Shown here: positions 16,684 to 27,812 of the stretch, piece by piece
Numbering within the stretch: position 1 is the stretch's first letter
Layout of the letters: every line of letters begins with the position of its first letter
DNA from: Candidatus Binatia bacterium
GTDB lineage: Bacteria > Desulfobacterota > Binatia > UBA12015
DNA: 64,000 nt
Assembly: GCA_036563615.1 (NCBI GenBank)
Contig: DATCMB010000023.1
Span: 124,001 to 188,000 of the forward strand
Reading direction: 5' to 3'
Made by a program: the position numbers and the translations under genes
Notes under the pieces: model-generated
Database searches by the model: none
What the model was told of the DNA's origin: nothing
Seen by the model: the letters and a program-made list of their open reading frames with translations, nothing else

Positions 16684-17511
16684 GTGGCGCTGCTGCGCGT
16701 TTTGACGCTCAACTGCTGGAACGTCTCGGAGCCCTACGCCGAGCGCATGGCGCTGATCCGCGACGGCATTCGCGCGCTCGAGCCCGACGTGATCGGCCTG
16801 CAGGAGATCGTCGTGCGTCGCGACGGCTTCGACATGGGCGAGGACATCCTGCACGGCCTCGGCTACGAGCGGACGTTCGGCGCCGCCTTCTGCTGGAACG
16901 ACCACGAGAACCACCTGCCGCACGACGCGGACGGCGACCGCTTCGGCAACCTGGTCGCGTCGCGCTGGCCGATCGAGCGCGCCGCCGTGCACCCGCTGCC
17001 CGGCGTCGAGACCGGCGAGCGACGCAGCGTGCTCGCGACGCTGATCGCGACGCCGCACGGCAAGCTTCCGTTCCTCACGACGCACTTCAACTGGCGGTTC
17101 GACCACGGCTGGGTGCGCGAGCGTCAAGCAATCGAGCTCGCGTCGATCGTGCGTCGCTGGGCGAGCGAGGCGACGCTGCCGCCGATCGTGACGGGCGACC
17201 TCAACGCCGAGCCGGACGCCGCCGAGATCCGCTACCTCTGCGGCCTGCAGTCGCTCGGCGGTAGCAGCACGTACCTGCAGGACGCGTGGCGCGTCGGACG
17301 CGGCGTCGGCGCCGGCTACACCTGGGACAACCGCAATCCGTACGCGGGCATGGCGTTCGAGCCGAGCCGGCGCATCGACTACGTGCTGGTCGGCCTGCCG
17401 GACGCGACCGGTCGCGGCACCGTCATGTCGGTACGGGTCGTCCTCGACGAGCCGCGCGGCGACGTCTTTCCGAGCGACCACTTCGGCGTGCTCGCCGAGA
17501 TCCGCGTCTGA
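16684..17511 (+). CDS. Endonuclease/exonuclease/phosphatase (EEP) family hydrolase
   Basis: ~275-residue metal-dependent phosphodiesterase fold. Motifs are LRVLTLNCWNVSEPYAER at the start, EPDVIGLQEIVV (metal-binding Glu), LTTHFNWRF, PPIVTGDLNAEPDAAE (catalytic Asp-Asn) and RRIDYVLVG with FPSDHFGVLAEI (catalytic Asp-His) at the end. Family members cut DNA, sphingolipids or phosphoinositides, and the target here is unknown. A GTG start at 16684 puts the first strand close to the N-terminus; an ATG at 16597 would add an Arg-rich 29-residue extension. Confidence 0.85.
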   Translation: MALLRVLTLNCWNVSEPYAERMALIRDGIRALEPDVIGLQEIVVRRDGFDMGEDILHGLGYERTFGAAFCWNDHENHLPHDADGDRFGNLVASRWPIERAAVHPLPGVETGERRSVLATLIATPHGKLPFLTTHFNWRFDHGWVRERQAIELASIVRRWASEATLPPIVTGDLNAEPDAAEIRYLCGLQSLGGSSTYLQDAWRVGRGVGAGYTWDNRNPYAGMAFEPSRRIDYVLVGLPDATGRGTVMSVRVVLDEPRGDVFPSDHFGVLAEIRV

Positions 17512-17571
17512 GCGTCGTCACGATCCCCGTGATCTCTACGCGTTCCGCACGATCCGCGCCGGGACGGCGGA

Positions 17572-18054
17572 TCAGCGCGCGTAGGTGTAGCTCCGCTTGT
17601 GCGCTGTCATGCGCGCGCTCTGCGGGTCGAGCGCCATGCGCTGCACGACGACGACCAGGCGCTCGACGTCGGGACGCGCGGCGAGCACGCGCTGCGCGAC
17701 GTCGTCGGGTGAGCGCAGGTCGCCGAGCGCGTGGCGCTCGCGCTCGAAGCGCTCGAGCAGACGTTGCGCGTCGAGCGGCAGCGTCGAGGGCTCGATCAGG
17801 CCGAGGCGTCCGTCGCGCTCGGAGAAGAGCCCGATCAGCAGCGGCGGCGTCGCCGTGGTGTACATCGCGAAGCCGCCGAGCTTCCACGGGTTGACGTCGA
17901 GCCAGGCGACGAGCGCGCGGTGACAGAGCGGCCACAGCGCGACCAGCGCGACGCTCGCGAGCGCCGTGCGAGCCTTCCACGGCTGCGCCGTCTCCGGCGG
18001 CGACGCGTCCGGCGCTGCGGCGCGCGCTGCTGGTATGCGACGCGACCTCGCCAT
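17572..18054 (-). CDS. Single-pass membrane protein coupled to HTTM-like gene
   Basis: 160-residue protein of unknown function with one hydrophobic helix (ARTALASVALVALWPLCHRAL) after a basic, Pro/Ala-rich N-terminus, then VNPWKLGGFAMYTT and a soluble C-terminal domain. Its ATG overlaps the stop of the HTTM-like gene upstream (ATGA), so the two are translationally coupled. Short proteins of this type with a NPWKLGGFAMYTT-like stretch are found beside HTTM-family membrane proteins, which suggests a joint membrane complex. No catalytic motif is visible. Confidence 0.75.
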   Translation of the reverse strand: MARSRRIPAARAAAPDASPPETAQPWKARTALASVALVALWPLCHRALVAWLDVNPWKLGGFAMYTTATPPLLIGLFSERDGRLGLIEPSTLPLDAQRLLERFERERHALGDLRSPDDVAQRVLAARPDVERLVVVVQRMALDPQSARMTAHKRSYTYAR

Positions 18055-18953
18055 CAGACGTTTGCCGTCAGCAGCCACGCGTGCCCGGGAAGCCAGCCGA
18101 GCGCCGCACCGACGATCCACCCGAGCACGGCGAGCAGCGCCGGCAGCAACGTGCGCGTCGCCGCGGTCGGCACGAAGAGCAGCAGCAGGTTCGCGAACAG
18201 CAGCGCGAAGCCGATCTCGCGCGCGCCGACCTGGATCGCGAGGACCAGCGCGATCGCCGCGATCGCCGCCGCGGTGCGCGTGCGGCGCCAGAGCAGCAGC
18301 GGCGCGAGGACGATCTCCAGGACCCACACGAGGTTCGACGCCACGACGAACGCCGGCGAGTCGACGCGGTACGGTCCGGCGCCGGTGTGCATCGGGTCGT
18401 ACGACGTGAGCCGCGCGATCTCGTCCGCCGGCAGCAGCAGCGCGAACGCGTCCGCGAAGCGACCGCCGCGTCCGACCATGAACGCGAGGACCTCGCCGCC
18501 GAAATAGAGTCCGTGCAGGACCTTCGCGAGCCCGGTGTGGAACAGCACGAGCGCGGTCACCCAGCAGAGCGCTTCGAGCGCGACCGGCTCGCCGTCGCCG
18601 TCGCGATCGACGAGCGCGAGCAGTGCGACGCACACGAGCTCGAGGAAGAAGTGGTTGTGCGTGATCGGAAAGGTCCAGGCGAGCTGCACGACGAGCACCA
18701 CGAGCGCGCAGCGCACGGCGAGCGTCGCGTAGCGCGACGTCCACGCGAGCGCGGCGCACGCCGTCAAGACCAGCGCCGAGACGACGAGCGGCGTCGTCGG
18801 CAGCGAGCCCGAATCGAGCGCGAGCCAGACCCAGCTCCGCGCCGCGCCGTAGGCGAGCAGGAAGCGCCGCAGCGCCTCGACCTTCGCGTGGACGAGAGGC
18901 GGTGCGTCGCCGCCTGCGACGGCGAGCAGGGCTGAGGCGCGGCTCGCCGCCAC
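18054..18953 (-). CDS. HTTM-like polytopic membrane protein
   Basis: 299-residue protein with about eight hydrophobic segments. The central stretch [20 protein letters not shown], followed by [20 protein letters not shown], resembles HTTM-domain (vitamin K-dependent carboxylase-like) membrane proteins, where His/Asn residues cluster in transmembrane helices. The function of bacterial HTTM proteins is mostly unknown. It begins 4 bases after the aconitase stop and overlaps the next gene by 3 bases, so it is carried on the acnA transcript. Family assignment is tentative; the multi-span topology is clear. Confidence 0.65.
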   Translation of the reverse strand: MAASRASALLAVAGGDAPPLVHAKVEALRRFLLAYGAARSWVWLALDSGSLPTTPLVVSALVLTACAALAWTSRYATLAVRCALVVLVVQLAWTFPITHNHFFLELVCVALLALVDRDGDGEPVALEALCWVTALVLFHTGLAKVLHGLYFGGEVLAFMVGRGGRFADAFALLLPADEIARLTSYDPMHTGAGPYRVDSPAFVVASNLVWVLEIVLAPLLLWRRTRTAAAIAAIALVLAIQVGAREIGFALLFANLLLLFVPTAATRTLLPALLAVLGWIVGAALGWLPGHAWLLTANV

Positions 18954-18957
18954 CGCG

Positions 18958-21831
<2,874 letters not shown>

Positions 21832-21970
21832 GAATTCGGTTTAACGCTTGCCTACCCCCGCAACAATGCACGGCGCGGCCGGCGAGGGGAGTCGCCGGCC
21901 GCGCCGGGGGACACGCACCCGTCGCTCGGGGAGGGAGGGGCGAGCGGCGTGCGGTGCGCGCTGCGGGGCA

Positions 21971-22034
21971 CCGATCGCGCGGGATCGGCGCGGCGGATCG
22001 GCAGATCGGGATCCGCGCGGCGGGATCAGCGCGG
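21971..22034. repeat. GATC-rich degenerate repeats around a lipoprotein stop codon
   Basis: GGGATCGGCGCGG (21981-21993), GGGATCCGCGCGG (22008-22020) and GGGATCAGCGCGG (22022-22034) differ by one base each. The last contains the TCA that is the stop of the neighbouring minus-strand gene. Six GATC tetramers occur within 55 bases. The rest of the 194-base spacer up to the aconitase start is featureless GC-rich DNA. Confidence 0.6.
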
Positions 22035-23312
22035 AGCGATGCCGAGGACCTCGATCTGGAAGCCGTCCGCGGTCGGGCTGTCGGGATCCTTGTCCGCGGT
22101 GACGTTGCGCACCGTGTAGCGCAGGGTGCCGGTCGGGTCGCCGGGGTTCTTGTGCCACGACCAGTCCTCGATCCAGGCGCCGACGTGCTTGATCTCCTCG
22201 TCGTCGCACAGCGTGCCGACGTCCCAGCCGGTGAGCATGGGCACCGCGTAGTCGAACGGCACGTCGTCGACCCGGACGTGGTAGATGTGCTGCGCCGGGC
22301 CGCTCAGGCAGACGTTCACGTCGTCGCGCGGCGTCAGCACGAGGTCGTTGTCGATCTCGCGCGGTGACTGCGGGTGGCCCTCCTCGATCACGACCTTGGT
22401 CGGCTTCCACACGCTGACGCTCGAGCCGGTGAGCACGGTCGCGAGGTGGCCGACGCCGTAGCGGCGGTGCGAGTTGTCCTTCAGGATGACGCGCGAGCCC
22501 CAGTTGATCCGCCGGCCGTTGGTCTTCGCCTCGGCGAGGTCGAAGCCGAACTGCAGCAGGTGGTGATCGGTGTCGTCGAAGGTCACGCCGAATCCGGTGA
22601 GGAGACGCGCACGCGGGTCGGTCGGCGCGCGGAAGCCGGCTTGCTTGACGCGGTTGTAGCGGCTCTGCACGCGGCGATCGACGAACACGAGCTTCGCCCC
22701 GGCGTCGGCGTGGACCGCGCTCATGTCGATGTGCTGCGGACCCTTGAGCCAGGACAGGATCGTGTAGTCGTAGCACCAGCGGTACGGGTCGTCGCCGTTG
22801 CGGTCGCTGAGCACGCCGCCGGCTTCCCAGAAGAGTCCGTCGCTGTTGCGCGCGATGTTGAAGATCGTCGAGCCGAGGCCGAGGACGTGGTGGTCGTCGC
22901 CGATGTACTGGACGTCCCAGCCGTTCAGCAGGACGGTCGCGTCCCAGTTGGCGCTCGGCAGCGGCGCGGTCTCCTGCAGGCGCACGCCGATGTCGGTGTT
23001 GGTCGCGCCGTGCGGCGCGCTCGCGCAGGTGAAGCCATGGTCCACCTTGAGCTCGGGCGCGTCGATCACGCGCCAGCGCTCGCCGAAGATCGTCGCGTCG
23101 TCGGCGTACGGAGCGGAGTTCAGGATCTGGTAGAGGCCCTTCGGGGTCTTGAGCAGCTTCGGCGAGTCGAAGCTGCACGCCCCGACGAGCGGTAGCGCCG
23201 CGGCGACGAGCCCGACGATGGCGCCGGGCAAACGGTCCGCCGCGCGCAAGCGCCGCGGCGAGGGGAGCGCGGACGGGCACGAGCCGGTGCGCGCTTCGGG
23301 CGTCGGGGTCAT
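22026..23312 (-). CDS. Lipoprotein of unknown function
   Basis: 428-residue protein not recognised. It has a basic N-terminus followed by IVGLVAAALPLVGAC, a lipobox with Cys 46, so it is likely exported and lipid-anchored. The mature part is beta-rich with many Trp/Tyr/Asp and segments such as FGERWRVIDAPELKVDHGF, GWDVQYIGDDHHVLGLG, FGVTFDDTDHHLLQFGFDL and YAVPMLTGWDVGTLCDDEE. The repeated DDxxHHxLxFGxxL-like stretches suggest an internally repeated beta-sandwich or jelly-roll pair. AAGGAAAGGAAGG upstream of the ATG at 23312 supports the start. Confidence 0.75.
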   Translation of the reverse strand: MTPTPEARTGSCPSALPSPRRLRAADRLPGAIVGLVAAALPLVGACSFDSPKLLKTPKGLYQILNSAPYADDATIFGERWRVIDAPELKVDHGFTCASAPHGATNTDIGVRLQETAPLPSANWDATVLLNGWDVQYIGDDHHVLGLGSTIFNIARNSDGLFWEAGGVLSDRNGDDPYRWCYDYTILSWLKGPQHIDMSAVHADAGAKLVFVDRRVQSRYNRVKQAGFRAPTDPRARLLTGFGVTFDDTDHHLLQFGFDLAEAKTNGRRINWGSRVILKDNSHRRYGVGHLATVLTGSSVSVWKPTKVVIEEGHPQSPREIDNDLVLTPRDDVNVCLSGPAQHIYHVRVDDVPFDYAVPMLTGWDVGTLCDDEEIKHVGAWIEDWSWHKNPGDPTGTLRYTVRNVTADKDPDSPTADGFQIEVLGIAPR

Positions 23313-23485
23313 CGGAATCCTTCCTTTCCTTGCGAGGGCTCGTCGCGAGCACGCGTCGTCGTGCGTGCCGTGGACGAGCCGGCTTCGTCGGAAAGGGCGC
23401 TACTTTTCGGGTAGCGGCGCGCGACCCGGACGCCGCGCGCGGTGGCGCGCGTCGCGAGCCAGCCTGCGGGCCCGCCGCGGGCGGG

Positions 23486-23947
23486 TCAGATCGGGGTCTT
23501 GTTGGTCGGCACGAGCAGGCAGCCGAGGATCCGCCAGCTGCCGTCGTCTTGACGCGCCATCAGGTAGAAGGCGTCGACCGCGGTGCCGTCCTCGCTGACC
23601 ACGGTGACCTTCTGCGTCCACTCGCCCGCCACCAGCTCGAGCTCGCCGAACGTGTGGCTCTCTGGGCGGTAGATCGGAGCGTAGGTCTCCGACACCATCA
23701 GCATGAAGCTCTCCGGCGTCCCGAACATCTGCTGGATCACCGGCGCCGCAAGCGAGAACGCCGTCAAGCCGTCTTTGCGCTTGAAGGCGCGCAGCTGCTG
23801 CTCGATGACGTTGCGGATTGCTTGACGGTCGGCGTCCGACAGCCGATCGTCCGCGATCGCGGCCGTCGTCAAGAGCAGCGTCGCAGCGGCGAGCACGATG
23901 CACTGGCCGGCGCGAAAGGATCGATTGCGATGGAAGCGCGCCTGCAT
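23486..23947 (-). CDS. DUF4864 domain secreted protein
   Basis: 153-residue protein with an N-terminal signal peptide (GQCIVLAAATLLLTTAAIA, cleavage near ADD). The mature part starts with DADRQAIRNVIEQQLRAFKRKD and ends with FYLMARQDDGSWRILGCLLV, the pattern of DUF4864, a small cone-shaped alpha+beta fold related to NTF2/SnoaL. Function unknown, probably periplasmic. It sits between an orphan lipoprotein and glcF without tight spacing to either, so it is likely a single transcription unit. Confidence 0.85.
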   Translation of the reverse strand: MQARFHRNRSFRAGQCIVLAAATLLLTTAAIADDRLSDADRQAIRNVIEQQLRAFKRKDGLTAFSLAAPVIQQMFGTPESFMLMVSETYAPIYRPESHTFGELELVAGEWTQKVTVVSEDGTAVDAFYLMARQDDGSWRILGCLLVPTNKTPI

Positions 23948-23997
23948 ACCGACGAGCTTGCCGCGCTCGATCGGCTGATGCTACCCCCGTCGCCTCG

Positions 23998-25248
23998 TCA
24001 AGCGTGGACGCCGTGCGCCGTCGCCAGCAGGTCGATCGGGTGCTCGATCGCGACCGGCAGACGGCGTCGCAGCGCCCCGGCCCGGATCTGCAGCAGGCAG
24101 CCGGGGTTCGCGGCCGCGACGATGTCGGCCCCGCTCTCGGCGATGCGCTGGAGCTTGCGCTCGAGCAATCGCCCCGCGATTCCGGGCTCGGTGAGGTTGT
24201 AGGTGCCGGCGCTGCCGCAGCAGACGTCCGACTCCGGCAGCTCGACGAGCCGCAGCCCAGGGATCGCGCCGAGCAGTCGTCGCACTTCCGCACGGACGCC
24301 TTGCGCGTGCGCCAGATGGCAGGGGTCGTGGACCGCGACGGTGCGCGCGAGCGGATGGGGCGCGGGCGGCAGGCCGAGCTCGTCGAGCAGCGCGAGCGGA
24401 TCGCGCGCGCGGCGGGCGAGGTCGGCGGCCGCCGGATCGTCGGGCAGGAGGCGCGCGTAGTCGCGCAGCAACGCTCCGCAGCCGGCCGCGGTCGCGACCA
24501 CCCAGTCGGTCGGGTGCAGCGCAGCGAGCGTCAGGACGTCGCGCGCGAGCGTGCGCGCTCGCGTCTCGTGCCCGAGGTGCAGCGACAGCGCGCCGCAGCA
24601 ACCTTGCGACTGCGGCACGCGGACGCGGACGCCGGCCCGCGCCAGCAGCCGCGCGATCGCCGCGTTGGTGTGCGGGAAGAGATCGTGCGCGACGCAGCCG
24701 GTCAGCAGCAGCGCCTCGCCGCGCACCTCGCCTTCGGGCTCGATCACGCGCGGCAGTGGCGGGGGGGCGGGACGCAGCGGGCGCAGCGCCGCCGCGTACG
24801 ACGTCCAGCTCGACGGCACGTGGCGCGCGAGCGTGCGCAGCCAGGCGGCGCCCGCGACCGCGCGCACCGGCACGAGCAGCGTGCGACGCAGCGACGGGCG
24901 GGTCAGCGCCGCGCCGAGCGCGCGCCGCGCGAGGCGACCGGGCAGCGCGCGGCGCTCCTCGACCCACGGCCGCGCCGCCTCGATGAGCTCGCCGTACGGC
25001 ACCCCGGACGGACATGCGCTCTCGCACGCGCGGCAGCCGAGGCAGGTGTCGAGGTGACGCGTCGCCTCGGTGGTCGGCGCGAGTCGCCCCTCGGCGAGGG
25101 CGCGCATGAGGTGGATGCGTCCGCGCGGCGAGTCGGCCTCGGTGCCGAGCTCGACGTAGGTCGGGCAGGACGACAGGCAGAGACCGCAGTGCACGCACGA
25201 CGAGAGCGCTTGCGGGTCGGGCGCGGCGCCGAGCGCGTGGGACGTCAT
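23998..25248 (-). CDS. glcF: Glycolate oxidase iron-sulfur subunit
   Basis: 416-residue electron-transfer subunit of glycolate (or D-lactate-type) oxidase. Two [4Fe-4S] ferredoxin motifs are present, CVHCGLCLSSCPTY (residues 18-31) and CLGCRACESACPSG (~69-82). Two CCG domains follow, seen as SQGCCGALSLHLG and SDVCCGSAGTYNL. This fits GlcF, which takes electrons from the GlcD/GlcE flavin subunits and passes them to the quinone pool. glcD and glcE lie upstream on the same strand but are separated from glcF by a frameshifted LuxR-type gene. Confidence 0.93.
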   Translation of the reverse strand: MTSHALGAAPDPQALSSCVHCGLCLSSCPTYVELGTEADSPRGRIHLMRALAEGRLAPTTEATRHLDTCLGCRACESACPSGVPYGELIEAARPWVEERRALPGRLARRALGAALTRPSLRRTLLVPVRAVAGAAWLRTLARHVPSSWTSYAAALRPLRPAPPPLPRVIEPEGEVRGEALLLTGCVAHDLFPHTNAAIARLLARAGVRVRVPQSQGCCGALSLHLGHETRARTLARDVLTLAALHPTDWVVATAAGCGALLRDYARLLPDDPAAADLARRARDPLALLDELGLPPAPHPLARTVAVHDPCHLAHAQGVRAEVRRLLGAIPGLRLVELPESDVCCGSAGTYNLTEPGIAGRLLERKLQRIAESGADIVAAANPGCLLQIRAGALRRRLPVAIEHPIDLLATAHGVHA

Positions 25249-25313
25249 GCCCCCTCGTTACCAGCTCGCCGCCGGATCGCGCACCCGGTCGCGTCGCGCG
25301 GCGGGTTCGCCGG

Positions 25314-26460
25314 CTAGGCGTCGCGGTCGCGACGAAGCTGCCCGGTGAGCTGCAGCACGAGCCGCACGAGCCCGGCCTGCGAGCGCGTGCCGGTCTTCGA
25401 GAACAGGCGCTTGATGTACGTGCGCGTCGTGTTGGCGGTCCCCTGCAGCTGGTCGCAGATCTCGGAGACCGAGTGGCCGTCGGCGAGCAGACGCGCGATG
25501 CTCGCCTCGGCGGGCGTCAAGCCGTAGAGCTGCGCGAGCAGCTCCTCGGCGCCCGCGAGCTTCTGCTCGGGATCGATCAGGATCGCGATGGCGCGCGGCG
25601 GATCGATCGCCAGCTCCGAGCTGCGGATGCGGAGCGGCGACACGAGGACCGCGTACGGACGACGCCCGGAGCGCCGCCGGACGGGAAGGACGGTGTCGCT
25701 GGCCTTGGCCTGCGCTCGGCACGCGCGTGCGATCATGCCCGCGAGCCGGCTGCGCGCCGCCGGGGCCTCGGCGCCGATCCCGGTCGCGCCGAGCACGAGG
25801 CCGTCGGCCTGGTCGAAGATCGCGCGCGCGGCGCGGTTGACCAGCAGAGCGCGTCCGTCGCGCGCGAGCAGGCAGACGCCGAACGTCAGGCGGTCGAGCG
25901 CCTCGGCCGCCGCCGCCCGCTCGAGCTCGATGCCCGCGAGCCGGCGCTGGAGCGCGACGACCTTCTGCAGGTGCGGGACGAGCGCCTCGACGAGCCGCTC
26001 CTCGAGGTCGAAGTGCGACGGCTGCCGCAGGGAGCGCTGCGCGGTGAGCAGCGCGAGCACGGACTGCTCACGAGCGAGGCAGGCTCCCAGGTGGTGCAGC
26101 GTGTCGACCTTCCGCAGGTACTCGTTGAAGTACGCCGTCTTCACGACGAGCTCGTCGGGGACGAGGTCCTCGCCGCGCACCACCATCCCGGTGCGATGGC
26201 ACACCTCGAGGAAGTACACGTTGCGCGGCGCCCACTCCGCGTACTCTCGGATGAGGTCCGGATCGAAGCCCTGCTGCCACAGGCCGCCGAGCTCGTCCGA
26301 GAGCGAGGTCGTGCACCATCAGCGTGGCGCCGCGGCTGTTGGTCGCGATCGTGAGCCGCTCGAGGAGCGCGGGCCAGCGCGCGGCGTCCGTGGCGCAATC
26401 GTAGGCGAGGTCGATGAGACGGGGCAGCTCGTCGGAGAGATTCACTGTCCGCTGGTGCAT
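25314..26460 (-). pseudogene. LuxR-type regulator split by a +1 frameshift, between glcE and glcF
   Basis: Two overlapping frames together make one LuxR-type protein of about 381 residues. The N-terminal part starts at ATG 26460 (MHQRTVNLSDELPRLIDLAY... up to TLMVHDL). The C-terminal part continues one base out of phase with SDELGGLWQQGFDPDLIREY and ends with a GerE-type HTH, LYGLTPAEASIARLLADG and SVSEICDQLQGTANTTRTYI. The shift lies within 26289-26316. The middle holds a PAS-like sensor region. Either a sequence error, a recent inactivation or a programmed shift. An internal ATG at 26219 could still make a C-terminal form. Probably a regulator of the glc genes, given its position. Confidence 0.8.
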
Positions 26461-26540
26461 TGGGCGAGGAAGGAGAACCAACTCCAGGCGGGGGGAAAGC
26501 TCGCAGTAAAGCTGCTTTGCAAACTTTTGTAGATACGCCT

Positions 26541-27812
26541 TCAGAGATCCGCGACGAAGCGCCCGGGCGCTAGCGCGCGTCCCGGGTCGAAGGCGGCCTT
26601 GAGGCGCCGCATCAGCTCGCAACCGTCGCCTGGGTCGCCCCACACGCCGCCGAGCTCGCGCAGCGCATGCTTGACGTCGGGCGTCGCGCGCTCGACGACG
26701 AGCGCACCGCCTGCACGTTCGATGGGCACGCGCAGACGGCGCACGAGCTCGATCGCGTTCTCTCTGTTCTGCGCGACGAGACGCGCGACGCCGTTTGCCG
26801 CGTGCGCGACGCAGGGTGCCTGCGCATCGAGCACGTCGGCGAGCCGGTTGGGCAGGGTGGAGGCGCGCAGCACGGCGGCCGCCGGCGCGAGCGCGAAGCC
26901 GCCGAGGCGCGCGCGGAGCTCGCGTGCCGGCTCGTCGTCGAGCGCGCCCGCGACCTCCGCCTTGGCCCCGTCCGCCGCGGCGCGCGCACGGGCGCGCGCG
27001 TCCTCGACCTCCGCCGCGACGCCGAGAAAGCCGCAGGCGACGGCGAACGGCGCGTCGACGCCGGCGACCGTCCCCGACGCGATCTCGAGCCAGCCCGGCT
27101 CGACCGCGTCGCGCACCGCGAGCGCCGCGTTCACGGCGGACGCCGCGTCGGCGCACGCGAGCAGCACCGCACCCTCGCGCTCCGGACGCGGACGCAGCTT
27201 GAAGGTCGCCTCGACGATCACGCCGAGCGTCCCCAGCGCGCCGACGTGCGCCTTCGGCAGGTCGTAGCCGGCGACGTTCTTCACCACGCGTCCGCCGCCC
27301 GCGACCAGCGCGCCGTCCGGAGCGATCCAGCGCAGGCCGAGCAGCAGGTCGCGCACCGTGCCCTGCGAGGCGCGCAGCGGACCGGAGAGGTTCGCCGCGA
27401 TGAGCCCGCCGACGGTCGTCTCCTCGGGCGCGGGCGGGTCGAGCGGCAGCCACTGGCCGGCCTCGGCGAGCGTCGCGGCGAGCGTGGCGAGCGTGCAGCC
27501 GGCCTCGACGGTGACCGTCATGTCGGCGGCGGCGTGCTCGCGGATGCGGTTCAGCAGGTCGAGCTGCAGCAGCACGTCGAGGCGCTCGGGAACGCCGCCG
27601 ATCGCGAGATGCCGGCCGCGTCCGCTCGCGAGCAACGCCTCGCCGGCGTTCGCCGCGTTCCGCACGGCGTCGCGCGCGGCGCCGAGGCTCACCGGGCGCA
27701 GGACGCGCGCGGGCACGACGCCGTCGACGGCGTCGGCGGGCGTTCCGGCGCGCTGCTGCGATCCGCTCCCGACGAGCGGAGGCGCGCCCGCGTCGTCGCG
27801 CGTCGTGCTCAC
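26541..27812 (-). CDS. glcE: Glycolate oxidase FAD-binding subunit
   Basis: 423-residue second flavoprotein subunit of glycolate oxidase. The PCMH-type FAD-binding domain shows AADMTVTVEAGCTLATLAATL, ETTVGGLIAANLSGPLRASQ and GGRVVKNVAGYDLPKAHVGA. The C-terminal end, with MRRLKAAFDPGRALAPGRFV, is characteristic of GlcE. The GTG start at 27812 overlaps the glcD stop (GTGA), so the two subunits are translationally coupled. An extra ~15-residue N-terminal tail precedes the conserved part. Confidence 0.92.
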   Translation of the reverse strand: MSTTRDDAGAPPLVGSGSQQRAGTPADAVDGVVPARVLRPVSLGAARDAVRNAANAGEALLASGRGRHLAIGGVPERLDVLLQLDLLNRIREHAAADMTVTVEAGCTLATLAATLAEAGQWLPLDPPAPEETTVGGLIAANLSGPLRASQGTVRDLLLGLRWIAPDGALVAGGGRVVKNVAGYDLPKAHVGALGTLGVIVEATFKLRPRPEREGAVLLACADAASAVNAALAVRDAVEPGWLEIASGTVAGVDAPFAVACGFLGVAAEVEDARARARAAADGAKAEVAGALDDEPARELRARLGGFALAPAAAVLRASTLPNRLADVLDAQAPCVAHAANGVARLVAQNRENAIELVRRLRVPIERAGGALVVERATPDVKHALRELGGVWGDPGDGCELMRRLKAAFDPGRALAPGRFVADL

